Assembly (NCBI RefSeq): GCF_002210285.1
Contig: NZ_MWQE01000011.1
Coordinates: 36,348-100,347 of the forward strand
Direction: 5' to 3'
From: Fibrobacter sp. UWR2
Lineage (GTDB): Bacteria; Fibrobacterota; Fibrobacteria; Fibrobacterales; Fibrobacteraceae
DNA length: 64,000 nt
Shown: positions 54,162-62,656 of the stretch, in pieces
Layout of the letters: each line of letters begins with the position of its first letter
Position numbering within the stretch: position 1 is the stretch's first letter
Notes under the pieces: model-generated
Databases searched by the model: none
What the model was told of the DNA's origin: nothing
What the model saw: only the letters and a program-made list of their open reading frames with translations
Translations under genes and position numbers: made by a program

Positions 54162-55883
54162 ATGAAAGTTTTTTTATACGACACGACCCTCCGCGACGGT
54201 AACCAAGACCGCAAGATAAGCCTTTCTCTCGCCGACAAGTTGCAGATTGCGCGAATTCTTGACCATTTCGGTTTTGACTACATCGAAGGGGGCTGGCCCA
54301 ATCCGAGCAACCCGACCGACGAGGAATTCTTCCAGAAGATCAAGGAAGTCAAGCTGAAGCACGCGAAGATTGCGGCTTTCGGTTCTACGCGCCGCCCGAA
54401 GGTGCTGCCCGAGAAGGACCCGCTGCTGCAGGCGCTCGTGAAGTCGGGCGCCCCGGTCAAGACGATTTTTGGAAAGAGCTGGGATTTGCATGTCACGGAC
54501 GTCATCCGCACGACGCTCGAGGAGAACCTCGACATGATCGAGTCTTCCGTCGACTACCTCAAGGACCATTCCGAGGAGGTGATTTACGATGCGGAACATT
54601 TCTTTGACGGCTACAAGGCGAACCCGGAATATGCTCTCGAGACGCTGAAGGCTGCTGAACGCGGCCGCGCGGATTTTATCGTGCTTTGCGATACGAACGG
54701 CGGCACGATGCCGTGGGAACTCGAGAAGATTGTGAAGGACGTGAAGAAGGTGGTTTCGACGCCTATCGGCATCCACGTGCATAACGACGCGGGCCTAGGC
54801 GTGTGCAACAGCCTGTTTGCCGTGAAGAGCGGCGCTACGATGGTGCAGGGCGTGGTGAACGGTTACGGCGAGCGTTGCGGAAACGCGAACCTCACGACCA
54901 TCGCTGCCGACCTGCATTTCAAGATGGGCGCGAAGTTCTTTGCCGCCAAAAAGATTGCTAGGCTCCGCCAGCTGAGCAGCAACGTGGACCAGATTGTGAA
55001 CCTGCCGAGCGACGTGCATGCCCCGTACGTGGGCGATGCGGCGTTTGCGCACAAGGGCGGTGCCCATATCGACGGCGTGATGAAGGTCAGCCGTAGTTTC
55101 GAGCATATCGACCCGCACGAAGTCGGCAACGACCGCGTGTTCGTCACGAGCGACCAGGCGGGTGGTTCCCTCGTCGTGGAAAAACTCAAGGCCATCAAGC
55201 CGGGCATCGATAAGAAGGACCCGGTGGTGGGCAAGCTGCTCACGCTCATCAAGGAACGCGAGAACGCCGGCTGGCATTTCGACAGCGCCGAGGCGAGCTT
55301 CAAGCTGCTCGTGTACCGCCACTTGGGCATGGTGCAGGAGCCGTTCAAGGTGCTGGGCTACCGCGTCATCGAAGACAAGACCCCGCAGGGCGTGTCCGTT
55401 TCGCAGGCGACCGTCAAGCTCCAGATTGGCGACAAGATCAGCCATCAGGTGAGCGAAGGCGACGGCCCGGTGAACGCTCTCGACGCGGCGCTGCGCAAGG
55501 CGTTGCTCCCGTTCTTCCCGAACATGGCGAAGGTCAAGCTCGACGACTACAAGGTGCGCGTGCTCGGGAGCAAGGTGGCTTCTGACGCTACCGTGCGCGT
55601 GTGGACGACGTTTGGCGACGAGAAGGGCTACTGGAACGTGGTCGGCGTCTCGAGCAATATCATCGAGGCGAGCTGGATGGCGTTTGTCGACGGGCTCACG
55701 TACAAGATTCTCGTGGACAACAAGGTCATCGAGAGCGCGTACAAGCATATCGACGTGAAGTCGGTTGCGGCTGCGGGGCAGGCAAGCGCCGTGAAGGAAG
55801 AGGAACCCGCTCCGGCGAAGGCCAAGAAGTTGAGTGCCCGCAAGGTGAGGAACCTTGCTGATATAACGAGACGTAAAAGATGA
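54162..55883 (+). CDS. cimA: (R)-citramalate synthase
   Basis: This 573-residue protein belongs to the HMGL/DRE-TIM family: YDTTLRDGNQDRKISLSLADK at the N-terminus, IGIHVHNDAGLGVCNSLFAV, VVNGYGERCGNANL, and a LeuA-type C-terminal regulatory domain (about 395-530). Citramalate synthases of the TIGR00977 group share the opening and the 'GGWPNPSNP' block (about 43-51). It makes citramalate from pyruvate and acetyl-CoA for isoleucine. A Lys/Ala/Glu tail (about 540-573) is extra. I see no strong ribosome site. hisD follows, separated by a palindromic repeat. Confidence 0.9.
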   Translation: MKVFLYDTTLRDGNQDRKISLSLADKLQIARILDHFGFDYIEGGWPNPSNPTDEEFFQKIKEVKLKHAKIAAFGSTRRPKVLPEKDPLLQALVKSGAPVKTIFGKSWDLHVTDVIRTTLEENLDMIESSVDYLKDHSEEVIYDAEHFFDGYKANPEYALETLKAAERGRADFIVLCDTNGGTMPWELEKIVKDVKKVVSTPIGIHVHNDAGLGVCNSLFAVKSGATMVQGVVNGYGERCGNANLTTIAADLHFKMGAKFFAAKKIARLRQLSSNVDQIVNLPSDVHAPYVGDAAFAHKGGAHIDGVMKVSRSFEHIDPHEVGNDRVFVTSDQAGGSLVVEKLKAIKPGIDKKDPVVGKLLTLIKERENAGWHFDSAEASFKLLVYRHLGMVQEPFKVLGYRVIEDKTPQGVSVSQATVKLQIGDKISHQVSEGDGPVNALDAALRKALLPFFPNMAKVKLDDYKVRVLGSKVASDATVRVWTTFGDEKGYWNVVGVSSNIIEASWMAFVDGLTYKILVDNKVIESAYKHIDVKSVAAAGQASAVKEEEPAPAKAKKLSARKVRNLADITRRKR

Positions 55884-55888
55884 ATGTA

Positions 55889-55950
55889 TCGTCATTCCGG
55901 GCTTGCCCCGGAATCTAGATAGCGGATCGAGTCCGCTATGACGTTATACC
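55889..55950. repeat. Double palindromic intergenic repeat between cimA and hisD
   Basis: CGTCATTCCGGGCTTGCCCCGGAATCTAG is followed by AGCGGATC-GAG-TCCGCT and ATGACG. The outer CGTCAT/ATGACG also pair, giving a cruciform-like unit. Related copies lie at 54019 and 60267. Confidence 0.7.
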
Positions 55951-55972
55951 TTTAACAATGGAGTTATCAATC

Positions 55973-57262
55973 ATGATTATTACGAAAGTCACTCCGAAAT
56001 CTGCTGAAATTGAACGCATCTGCGGGCGCGAAGTCGCCCCGAGCAAGGAAATTCACGACAAGGTGATGCAGATCCTTGCCGACATCAAGAAGGGTGGCAT
56101 CGCGAAGGCGACGGAATACGCCCAGAAGTTCGACGGTCTGAAGGGCAAGAACATCCGCGTGCCGGTTTCGGCCATCGCGAAGTCTGCCGCCAAGTGCCCG
56201 AAGGAACTCCAGAAGGCCCTGAAGCAGGCCATCAAGAACGTGCGCGACTTCCACAAGAACCAGATGGAAGAATCCTGGCTCATGCAGGGTGCCGACGGCG
56301 TCGTGCTCGGCCAGCGTATCCGCCCGATGAAGCGCGTGGGCCTCTACGTGCCGGGCGGTGCGGGCATCTACCCGAGCACCGTCATCATGAACGCGGTCCC
56401 GGCTCTCGTTGCCGGCGTGGAAGACATCGTGGTCGTGACCCCCATCAAGGGCGAAATCAACCGTGCTGTCGCATTCGTGCTGCAGGAACTCGGCATTACC
56501 GAAGTTTACCACATCGGCGGTGCTCAGGCGATTGGCCTGCTTGCCTACGGCGCGAAGGATGCGAAGGGCAAGACCGTCGTGGAACGCGTCGACAAGATTG
56601 TGGGCCCGGGCAACGTGTTTGCCGCTATCGCCAAGAAGGAAGTCTTCGGTGTCGTGGATATTGACATGGTGGCTGGCCCCAGCGAAGTGCTCGTGATGGC
56701 CGACAACACCTGCGATCCGGACTTTGTTGCGGCCGACCTTTTGAGCCAGGCGGAACACGGTTCCGGCTTCGAGGCGGCCATCTGCATTACTGACAACATG
56801 GAAACCGCCCAGATGATTAGCGCCTGCGTGGATATCCAGGTAGAAAATTCCCCGAAGCGTGAACTTCTCGAGAAGGTGCTTGGCAATTTCGGGCGCATCC
56901 TCGTGGTGAAGGACTGGTTCGACGGCGTGGAAATCGCGAACCGCATCGCTCCGGAACACTTGGAAGTGATGACCAGCGAAGCTGAATCCATGGCGGCGCA
57001 GATCGAGAACGCGGGTGCCGTGTTTATCGGCCCGTGGTCCAGTGAGCCGGTGGGTGACTACTTTGCGGGTCCGAACCACGTGCTGCCTACCAACGGCACG
57101 GGCCGCTTCTTCAGCCCGCTCGGCGTGTACGACTTCCTGAAGCGCATGAGCATCATCCGCTACAGCGAGAAAGCCATCAAGAAGAACGCGAAGGCCATTG
57201 CCGCCGTCGCTACTGAAGAAGGCTTTATTCACCACGCTGCCGCGGTTCTCAAGCGCCTCTAA
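55973..57262 (+). CDS. hisD: Histidinol dehydrogenase
   Basis: The protein has 429 residues from ATG 55973, chosen because GGAG lies 9 bases upstream; ATG 55958 has none. Family blocks are RIRPMKRVGLYVPGGAGIYPST, HIGGAQAIGLLAYG, VGPGNVFAAIAKKEVFG, AGPSEVLVMAD and the zinc-site region LLSQAEHGSGF. APEHLEVM, GPNHVLPT and a C-terminal HHAAAVLKRL follow. It oxidises histidinol to histidine. No other his gene is adjacent, so the pathway is scattered. Confidence 0.95.
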   Translation: MIITKVTPKSAEIERICGREVAPSKEIHDKVMQILADIKKGGIAKATEYAQKFDGLKGKNIRVPVSAIAKSAAKCPKELQKALKQAIKNVRDFHKNQMEESWLMQGADGVVLGQRIRPMKRVGLYVPGGAGIYPSTVIMNAVPALVAGVEDIVVVTPIKGEINRAVAFVLQELGITEVYHIGGAQAIGLLAYGAKDAKGKTVVERVDKIVGPGNVFAAIAKKEVFGVVDIDMVAGPSEVLVMADNTCDPDFVAADLLSQAEHGSGFEAAICITDNMETAQMISACVDIQVENSPKRELLEKVLGNFGRILVVKDWFDGVEIANRIAPEHLEVMTSEAESMAAQIENAGAVFIGPWSSEPVGDYFAGPNHVLPTNGTGRFFSPLGVYDFLKRMSIIRYSEKAIKKNAKAIAAVATEEGFIHHAAAVLKRL

Positions 57263-57282
57263 GGCCGCGCGACATACAAATT

Positions 57283-57310
57283 AAAAAGGCTCCCTCGGGA
57301 GCCTTTTTTA
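57283..57310 (+). terminator. Terminator after hisD
   Basis: The perfect stem AAAAAGGCTCCC-TC-GGGAGCCTTTTT is followed by T and AT-rich sequence. Confidence 0.92.
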
Positions 57311-57329
57311 TATGCGATAAACACGAACT

Positions 57330-57441
57330 TAGCGCGAACGGTTATCGCTGTGAGCAACAAAGCCCCAGTTATTAAACTGGGGCGGTTGCGAGAGCGAGTG
57401 AGGAACCGGAGGTTTCAATACCCTAGACGACGAACGAGCGG
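57330..57441. repeat. GAACG/CCGGAG-type intergenic repeat
   Basis: It contains TAGCGCGAACGGT, a hairpin GCCCCAGTT-ATT-AAACTGGGGC (57362-57383; also usable as a weak alr terminator), then GCGAGAGCGAG...CCGGAGG...CCTAG...GAACG. The order of these blocks resembles the insertion in the oxidoreductase gene at 60.94-61.04 kb. Confidence 0.5.
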
Positions 57442-58665
57442 CTATCTTAAAGGGTACTCTTTGTAATCCTGCACGCCGAATTCCTGCTTCAGGTAATCCC
57501 AGCGCACCAGGCGGTTCTTCCAGAAGTACTTACGGTACAGGCGGCGTGCCACACGGCTTGTTAATTCGTACGGAATCGTGTGGTGGTCGTCGGCAACGCT
57601 TTCCATCGAGATGCGGAAGTCCAGTTCGCCGTTCACTACGTCGACTGTCTCTCCGACCTGCACGTCGGGGATGTGGCTCACGTCGACCATCGTCGCGTCC
57701 ATGCAGACGCGCCCGAGAATCGGGCAAATCTGGTTACGGATCATCACGAAGCCCTTGTTGTATTCGCCGCGCAGGTAGCCGTCGCCGTAACCGATGGCGA
57801 TGGTTGCGATGCGCGTGGGCTGCTGTGCCATCCAGTAGCCGCCGTAGCTCACCGTCTCGCCGGGCTTCACGTCGTGAATGTGGCGGATGGTGCTCTTGAT
57901 TTTCATGACGGGCTTTATAGGCCACGGGGAGGGTGCTGCCCCCATGCAGTTGTAGCCGTAGAGCGCGAGGCCCGGGCGCACCATGTCGAAGTGGCTCTCG
58001 GGGCGCGTGAGCGTGCCTGCGGAACTGCTGCAGTGGCAGATTTCGGGGCGGAGTCCTTCGGCTTCCAGCACGTCTACGAGTCGCGTGAATCGCTGGATCT
58101 GGATATCCGTCTTCGGGTTCCCCGGCATGTCGGCCGTGGCGAGGTGCGTGAACATCCCCTCGAATTTCAGGTTCTTGAGGCTCAGAGCCGCACGGATGTT
58201 GTTGAAGTCTTCGGCATCGAAACCATAGCGGTTCATACCCGTATCAATGGCGAGGTGCGCCTTGCAGGTCGTGCCCGTTTCGCGCAGGAACTGGTCGAAC
58301 GCCATTGCGGTACGGATGTCCGTGATGGCTGCCGTAAGCTGGAACTCCACGAAGTAGGCGAAGTCTGCGGGAGTGCAGGGGCCGAGCACCAAGATAGGCA
58401 AGTCCATACCATACTGGCGGAGCAGCATGCCCTCGCTGATGTGAGCGACACCCAGGTAGTCCGCACCGCCGAACTTTGCGGCAAACGAGCAGGCGAGGCT
58501 CCCGTGTCCGTAGGAGTCGGCCTTCACCGGCAACAGAATCTTCGTGTTCGCCGGAATCTGGCTGCGGATGAATTGAATGTTGTTGCAGAGTGCGTCAAGA
58601 TTGATTTCAATCCAGTTCGGGCGCGCGATACGGTTCAAGTCGGGAGGGGTCGGTAAAAGCTTCAT
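57442..58665 (-). CDS. alr: Alanine racemase
   Basis: The protein has 407 residues from ATG 58665 (MKLLPTPPD). The PLP lysine is K48 in LLPVKADSYGHG. The second catalytic base is Y274 in SYGGYW. HIDTGM-like LAIDTGMNRYGF, FTHLATAD, RPGLALYG, IGYGDGY and GRVCMDATMVDV are family blocks. It provides D-alanine to the Ddl ligase (gene at 35-36 kb). The gene is alone, with a promoter region shared with no close neighbour. Confidence 0.95.
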   Translation of the reverse strand: MKLLPTPPDLNRIARPNWIEINLDALCNNIQFIRSQIPANTKILLPVKADSYGHGSLACSFAAKFGGADYLGVAHISEGMLLRQYGMDLPILVLGPCTPADFAYFVEFQLTAAITDIRTAMAFDQFLRETGTTCKAHLAIDTGMNRYGFDAEDFNNIRAALSLKNLKFEGMFTHLATADMPGNPKTDIQIQRFTRLVDVLEAEGLRPEICHCSSSAGTLTRPESHFDMVRPGLALYGYNCMGAAPSPWPIKPVMKIKSTIRHIHDVKPGETVSYGGYWMAQQPTRIATIAIGYGDGYLRGEYNKGFVMIRNQICPILGRVCMDATMVDVSHIPDVQVGETVDVVNGELDFRISMESVADDHHTIPYELTSRVARRLYRKYFWKNRLVRWDYLKQEFGVQDYKEYPLR

Positions 58666-59244
58666 AGTACGTAAAATATAACAAACGGCCGTGCCTGCGG
58701 CCCGCAACAGGCCTGGTTGTGCGCTCTAGAGCCGTTTAAAACTCTAGAACGTAAACAAAATATGCCTACAAGGTGGAATAAATCTGTTTGCAATAACTTT
58801 TTGTAAAGTTGCAGGACTTCGCCGTATCAGCAAAAACGCGCGCAGCCCTTGTACTTATTGGTACTGCCACTTTTTGTCGGAATTTACAATTCAAATGTTG
58901 AAAATTTGTTTACCCGTTCGGGAGCATCCGTTCCGATTTTTCTTTATAGTTTAAAATCAGAGAGAACAATTTGTCTTGAATCTGAGTGAAGGAACGGAGT
59001 TGAGACTGGTGTTGTGGATAAAGTAATTCCTTCGATGATTGTCGTCTAAATCCCCCGGACATTGTTAGTTTGTGCGAAAGGCCTGGTTATCAAGCCCTTT
59101 CCCCGGTATTGCTTTTTTGCAAAATAAATGCCTTGGCTACAAGGCGATAGGCCCCCTTTTACCTTGAAAAATTACCCCCAGAAAATCACCCCCAAAATAA
59201 ACCATAAACCATCAATTCCCTCGCAAGAGGGGGAGGATAAAATC
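58666..59244. other. 579-base intergenic region with no gene
   Basis: Both ends should hold promoters (alr on the left strand, the TonB-like gene on the right). I see short palindromic bits such as GTACTTATTGGTAC (58850-58863) and GAAAGGCCTGG...CAAGCCCTTTC (59078-59103), but no start codon with a ribosome site and no protein-like reading. Confidence 0.5.
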
Positions 59245-60207
59245 ATGAAACCGATCAAAAAACCACCAAAAGAAAAAGAAACTGATGAACTCGTGGTAGC
59301 GCTCATGCCCGATTCCGACGAGAAACTGAGGAATATTACAGGAGTTTCTCTGCTTGTCGCTCTTGCGCTGAGTTTCTGGGCCACGACATATGAGGTTGTT
59401 ATCAACGATATGATGTTCGAGAAAACCTCCAGTTTGGAAATCGAAACAAAAATCGAAATCGCAAATAAGAAAGAAGAGAAAAAGCAGGAAAAGAAACAGG
59501 ATAAGAAACCGAAAGACATCGCAAAGAAGAACAATAGGCCCGGCGGTGGCAAGCCCAAGAATCAGGGGAAACCGAACGCGCCCAAGACAAGGGGCGTCCT
59601 CAAGGAACTCGCGTCAATGACCAAGAACGCGTCAGCTTCGGCATACAACCTCATGAACGACCAGAAGTTCGCGAGAGACATAGATAAAATCCTCAAGAAC
59701 ACGAACGGCTTGCAGACTACGGGAAAGACGCATATTGGCGTGAGGGCCGGAAAGGTCGATGGAGCCTTTAACGAGGAAGTCGCCTCTGGGGGTGGCGGCG
59801 GAATCGGAGGAGCCTTCGGAAACCTGTTCGGCGGCTCGGGTGGTGGAATCAACACGAAGTCCATGAAGGGAAATATGAAGCCCCCTTCCGTGCGCGATAT
59901 CGACATGGGTGCAGGGAACTCCTCGCGTTCTGCATCCGATATCATGAAGGTCGTGCGCACACGTACACCCGGGCTACGCCATATCTACAATAAGTACCTG
60001 AAGAAAAAACCGGGCCTGGAAGGCAAGGTGACGCTCAAGTTCACGATTGCCCCGGGCGGCGAGGTCATCAGCATCGCGGTTGTCTCGTCCACTACGGGCA
60101 TCGGCGAATTCGATGGCGAAATCAAGAATGCCGTCGGTCGCTGGACATTCAGCAAGGTTAAGTCAGGAAACACCACGGTGACCATACCGTTCACGTTCAC
60201 CGAATAG
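59245..60207 (+). CDS. TonB-like protein with AgmX/PglI C-terminal domain
   Basis: The protein has 320 residues from ATG 59245, chosen for GGGGGAGG 10 bases upstream. One membrane helix (about 32-50, SLLVALALSFWATTYEVVI) is followed by a Lys/Glu-rich periplasmic linker, a Gly-rich stretch (about 182-205), and a C-terminal domain (about 232-320). That domain begins VRTRTPGLRHIYNKYLKKKPGLEGKV and ends with TonB-like strands (FTIAPGGEVISIAVV, VGRWTF). AgmX/PglI domains accompany ExbB/ExbD-type motors in envelope energy transfer or gliding. No motor genes are adjacent. Confidence 0.82.
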   Translation: MKPIKKPPKEKETDELVVALMPDSDEKLRNITGVSLLVALALSFWATTYEVVINDMMFEKTSSLEIETKIEIANKKEEKKQEKKQDKKPKDIAKKNNRPGGGKPKNQGKPNAPKTRGVLKELASMTKNASASAYNLMNDQKFARDIDKILKNTNGLQTTGKTHIGVRAGKVDGAFNEEVASGGGGGIGGAFGNLFGGSGGGINTKSMKGNMKPPSVRDIDMGAGNSSRSASDIMKVVRTRTPGLRHIYNKYLKKKPGLEGKVTLKFTIAPGGEVISIAVVSSTTGIGEFDGEIKNAVGRWTFSKVKSGNTTVTIPFTFTE

Positions 60208-60223
60208 ATAACACCAAGTAAAT

Positions 60224-60260
60224 AAAAAAGGCCCCGTTCTTTCGAACGGAGGCCTTTTTC
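60224..60260 (+). terminator. Terminator after the TonB-like gene
   Basis: The stem AAAAAGGCC.CCGTTC/GAACGG.AGGCCTTTTT has a TTTC loop. It is palindromic enough to also serve the minus-strand oxidoreductase remnant. Confidence 0.88.
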
Positions 60261-60266
60261 GTAAAG

Positions 60267-60298
60267 GGAGTTTCCCGGTCAAGCCGGGAATGACATCC
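60267..60298. repeat. TCATTCCCGGC-type palindrome
   Basis: TTTCCCGGTCAAGCCGGGAATGACATCC directly abuts the 3' end of the oxidoreductase remnant. It is the same class as the repeats at 54019 and 55889. Confidence 0.6.
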
Positions 60299-61421
60299 TT
60301 ACAGGCTGATCAACCCTTCCGTATCCTTGGACATGGCGTCATAGAATGCGTAGCGGGCGTCCACTTCCTTCTGGAGGTCGTCGGCGAGCTTCTTGGCCAC
60401 TTCCGGATTGTTACGGGTGAGCTGCTTGTAGCGGTTTTCGGTGTAGATGTATTCTGCAACCGGGATCGTCGGCTTCTTGGAGTCGAGGATAAGCGGGGCT
60501 TTTCCTTCGGCGGCGAGAGCCGGGTTGTAACGGAGCAGAGTCCAGTAACCGGAATCCACGGCCATCTTCTGGTGCTGAAGCTGGCTGTTGAGATCGAAAC
60601 CGTGGTTGATGCAGGGGCAGTAGCAGATGATCAGCGACGGACCGTTGTGTGCTTCTGCTTCCTGAAGAACCTTCAGGGCCTGAGCGTCGTTTGCACCGAG
60701 GGCGATACGGCCCACGTAAACGTTCTTGTAGCTCATGGCGATGAGGCCGAGGTCCTTCTTGCCGGCGCGCTTACCAGCGGCAGCGAAGAGGGCGACGGCG
60801 CCACGGTTCGTGGCCTTGGAAGCCTGTCCACCGGTGTTGGAGTACACTTCGGTATCGAGGACGCAGATGTTCACGTTTTCACCGGTTGCCATGACGTGGT
60901 CGAGACCACCGTAACCGATGTCGTATGCCCAACCGTCACAGTATGAAGACCGTTCGCGCTAGATTCTTGCGTGGCACTCCGGTCGGCGCTCACTCTCGCC
61001 TCCGACGACTCGTTATGACGAGTCGCCTACGGCTCACAGAAGATCCACACGGACTTCTTCACGAGGTAGTCGGCGAATTCGTCGCGGAGGCTGACGGATG
61101 CTTCGTCGGTAGCACCGGCGAGGGCTGCCTTAAGGGCGGCGACGTTTTCACGCTGGGCCTTGATGCCGGCTTCGTCGGACTGGTCCTGGGTCGTGAGCTT
61201 TTCCTTGAGTTCGGCAGGAACGTTCACGGCTTCGAGGAGGCTCAAAGCCTGCTTGGCATGCTTCGTGATAGCGAGGCGCATACCGAGACCGAATTCGGCG
61301 TTGTCTTCGAAGAGGGAGTTCGCCCAAGCGGGACCGCGGCCTTCCTTGTTCTTTGCCCACGGAGTGGTCGGCAGGTTACCGCCGTAAATGGAGGAGCAAC
61401 CCGTAGCGTTGGCGACGACTT
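60299..61421 (-). pseudogene. nifJ: 3' third of pyruvate:ferredoxin oxidoreductase, disrupted
   Basis: Two fragments are in order on the minus strand. The first (61418 to about 61037) reads VVANATGCSSIYGGNLPTTP, then WAKNKEGRGPAWANSLFEDN, and on to DYLVKKSVWIF. The second (60937-60299) reads DGWAYDIGYGGLDHVMATGE, then LDTEVYSNTGGQASKATNRG, to the natural C-terminus. These are the TPP/cluster domain of PFOR, which oxidises pyruvate to acetyl-CoA and reduces ferredoxin. A 98-bp insertion splits them, and everything upstream of the ANATGCSS block (about 800 residues) is missing. The remaining codons show no decay. A complete copy must exist elsewhere if this strain uses PFOR. Confidence 0.85.
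60936..61039. mobile_element. 98-bp insertion with a 6-bp direct repeat inside the PFOR sequence
   Basis: CTGTGA on the minus strand occurs at both ends (61034-61039 and 60936-60941), 98 bases apart. Removing one repeat and the insert rejoins TTC-TGT-GAC-GGT-TGG, restoring the PFOR frame. The insert contains the palindrome CGACTCGT-TATG-ACGAGTCG and blocks CCGGAGTG, AATCTAG and GCGCGAACGG. It has no ORF, so it would be non-autonomous. Confidence 0.7.
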
Positions 61422-61585
61422 TCTATTTGGGCGTTCCCCACTGACGTGGGTCGGGCTATATTTTAACGCACTTCGGGCGGCCCTATCGAACCGCCCGCAG
61501 CGCTGTTAAAATGGAGCCTCGCTTCGCGAGTCTCCACCCCAAGGGGTCACTATCCCTAACGCAAAACGACGGGACGGTGAAGCAG
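61422..61585. repeat. Palindromic GGGCGTTCCCC...CCCTAACGC repeat at the PFOR breakpoint
   Basis: GGGCGTTCCCCACTGACGTG and GGTCGGGCTAT are followed by a strong stem TTTTAACGC..CGGGCGG/CCGCCCG..GCTGTTAAAA, then CTTCGCGAG and ACTATCCCTAACGC. This block layout is a dispersed repeat type I associate with Fibrobacteres and Bacteroidetes genomes. It replaces the upstream part of the oxidoreductase gene. Confidence 0.6.
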
Positions 61586-61588
61586 ACC

Positions 61589-62029
61589 TTAAAATATATT
61601 GAAATCAATGAACTTGTAAAAGCCGGAGCTTTTCGCCGCTTCAAATTCACCTTCGTCAAAGGACTTGTTTACTAGACCTTCATGAATGATTTTCACAAAG
61701 GTATCCTTTAGCGGGTCAAGGTCATTCTTTATAGTGTTGTAAACGATAAACGAGTCAAGCCCAGCATAATCGTGGACAATCCTATTTCGCATTCCGCGGA
61801 TTGCCTGAATATTTTCACTTGCAATTCCTGCTTTGGCTGTGTCCGAGAGTTTATTGATGGATTCGCCTATGTTTGCAAGCAAAGTCAAACATGCGTTGAA
61901 TACCATCTGGTCTTCTTTCTCAAGAAGTTCCTCGGTAGAATGAATGTCCTGTGTATATTTCTGAATTTTCAGTAGGGACTCGAGCATCCCCAACAAATGG
62001 AAAAGGTCGTTCCTGGGGTCATTCGACAC
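61589..62029 (-). CDS. hepT: HepT-like RNase toxin
   Basis: The protein has 146 residues from GTG 62029, chosen because AAGGAG lies 8 bases upstream and the reading SNDPRNDLFHLLGMLES fits the family start. The catalytic Rx4HxY motif is RNRIVHDY (R81, H86, Y88). HepT is a HEPN ribonuclease, silenced when its partner MntA attaches AMP units to the motif tyrosine. It overlaps mntA by 11 bases. Confidence 0.87.
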   Translation of the reverse strand: MSNDPRNDLFHLLGMLESLLKIQKYTQDIHSTEELLEKEDQMVFNACLTLLANIGESINKLSDTAKAGIASENIQAIRGMRNRIVHDYAGLDSFIVYNTIKNDLDPLKDTFVKIIHEGLVNKSFDEGEFEAAKSSGFYKFIDFNIF

Positions 62030-62297
62030 GGATGGACTCCTTGCTTGCTCGATACAGGATAATGGGGTTTGCAAACTTCTCTATGACGACATCCACGGAC
62101 TTGCCGGTCTTTTCGGAAAGTTCCTTCCGCAAGGACAACAGATCATTGTAGTCCTGGTAATCACGAACTAACAGGTCAATGTCGTTGGGTGTTGCAGTCC
62201 GGACAGACGAGCCGAATACAAAGACATCCTTCAGGCGATACTTCGCAAGAAGTTTGTTTTCACGGAATATCCGTAGTATGTTTTCGGCAAATACCAT
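62019..62297 (-). CDS. mntA: MntA-like nucleotidyltransferase antitoxin
   Basis: This 92-residue protein is a minimal nucleotidyltransferase with VFGSSVRTATPNDIDLLV, giving G29-S30 and the metal-binding D39 and D41 of the GSx10DxD motif. It AMPylates HepT in characterised pairs. The gene comes first in the operon, as usual for MntA-HepT. Confidence 0.87.
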   Translation of the reverse strand: MVFAENILRIFRENKLLAKYRLKDVFVFGSSVRTATPNDIDLLVRDYQDYNDLLSLRKELSEKTGKSVDVVIEKFANPIILYRASKESIRVE

Positions 62298-62656
62298 ATT
62301 TATCCCTTATTACATTACCAATATATATTTTTCTATCCGTTTGTGCAAGCTTTGGTGAGATAATCCTTTTTCATAAATTCGAAAATAGCCCGCAAGTCAC
62401 CGATGCTTACCTTCGTGACATCGCTCGGTCTAAAACCCAATTCCTGCGCCAGGCAGATTCCAAAATCAATCACTTTGGATGTCTTGTATAATTCGCCAAA
62501 TCTACCATAATGACGGAAAACCTTGAAAAAAGTTGTTTTTCTGCGTTATTCTGGACTTTTGTCTTGTTTCCTAAATTTTACAATGGGGGGGGGGTATGGA
62601 CTTTGGCAGGGGCATTACCTATATTTAAAAAGATAAACTATAGACGGGGATGTTTT
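62298..62656. other. Divergent intergenic region
   Basis: There is no gene I can support. It should hold the mntA promoter on the left and the FISUMP promoter on the right. A run of ten G (62585-62594) lies in the middle. Sense codons extend upstream of the FISUMP start but lack a ribosome site and a signal-like start. Confidence 0.5.

Noticed and set aside
59128..59244. Longer start for the TonB-like protein
   Set aside because: No ribosome site at 59128, while GGGGGAGG stands before ATG 59245, and the extra residues do not look like a signal or domain.
62510..62656. 49-residue extension before the second FISUMP lipoprotein
   Set aside because: The lipoprotein signal begins at 62657; the extension includes a poly-G run and would bury the signal peptide.
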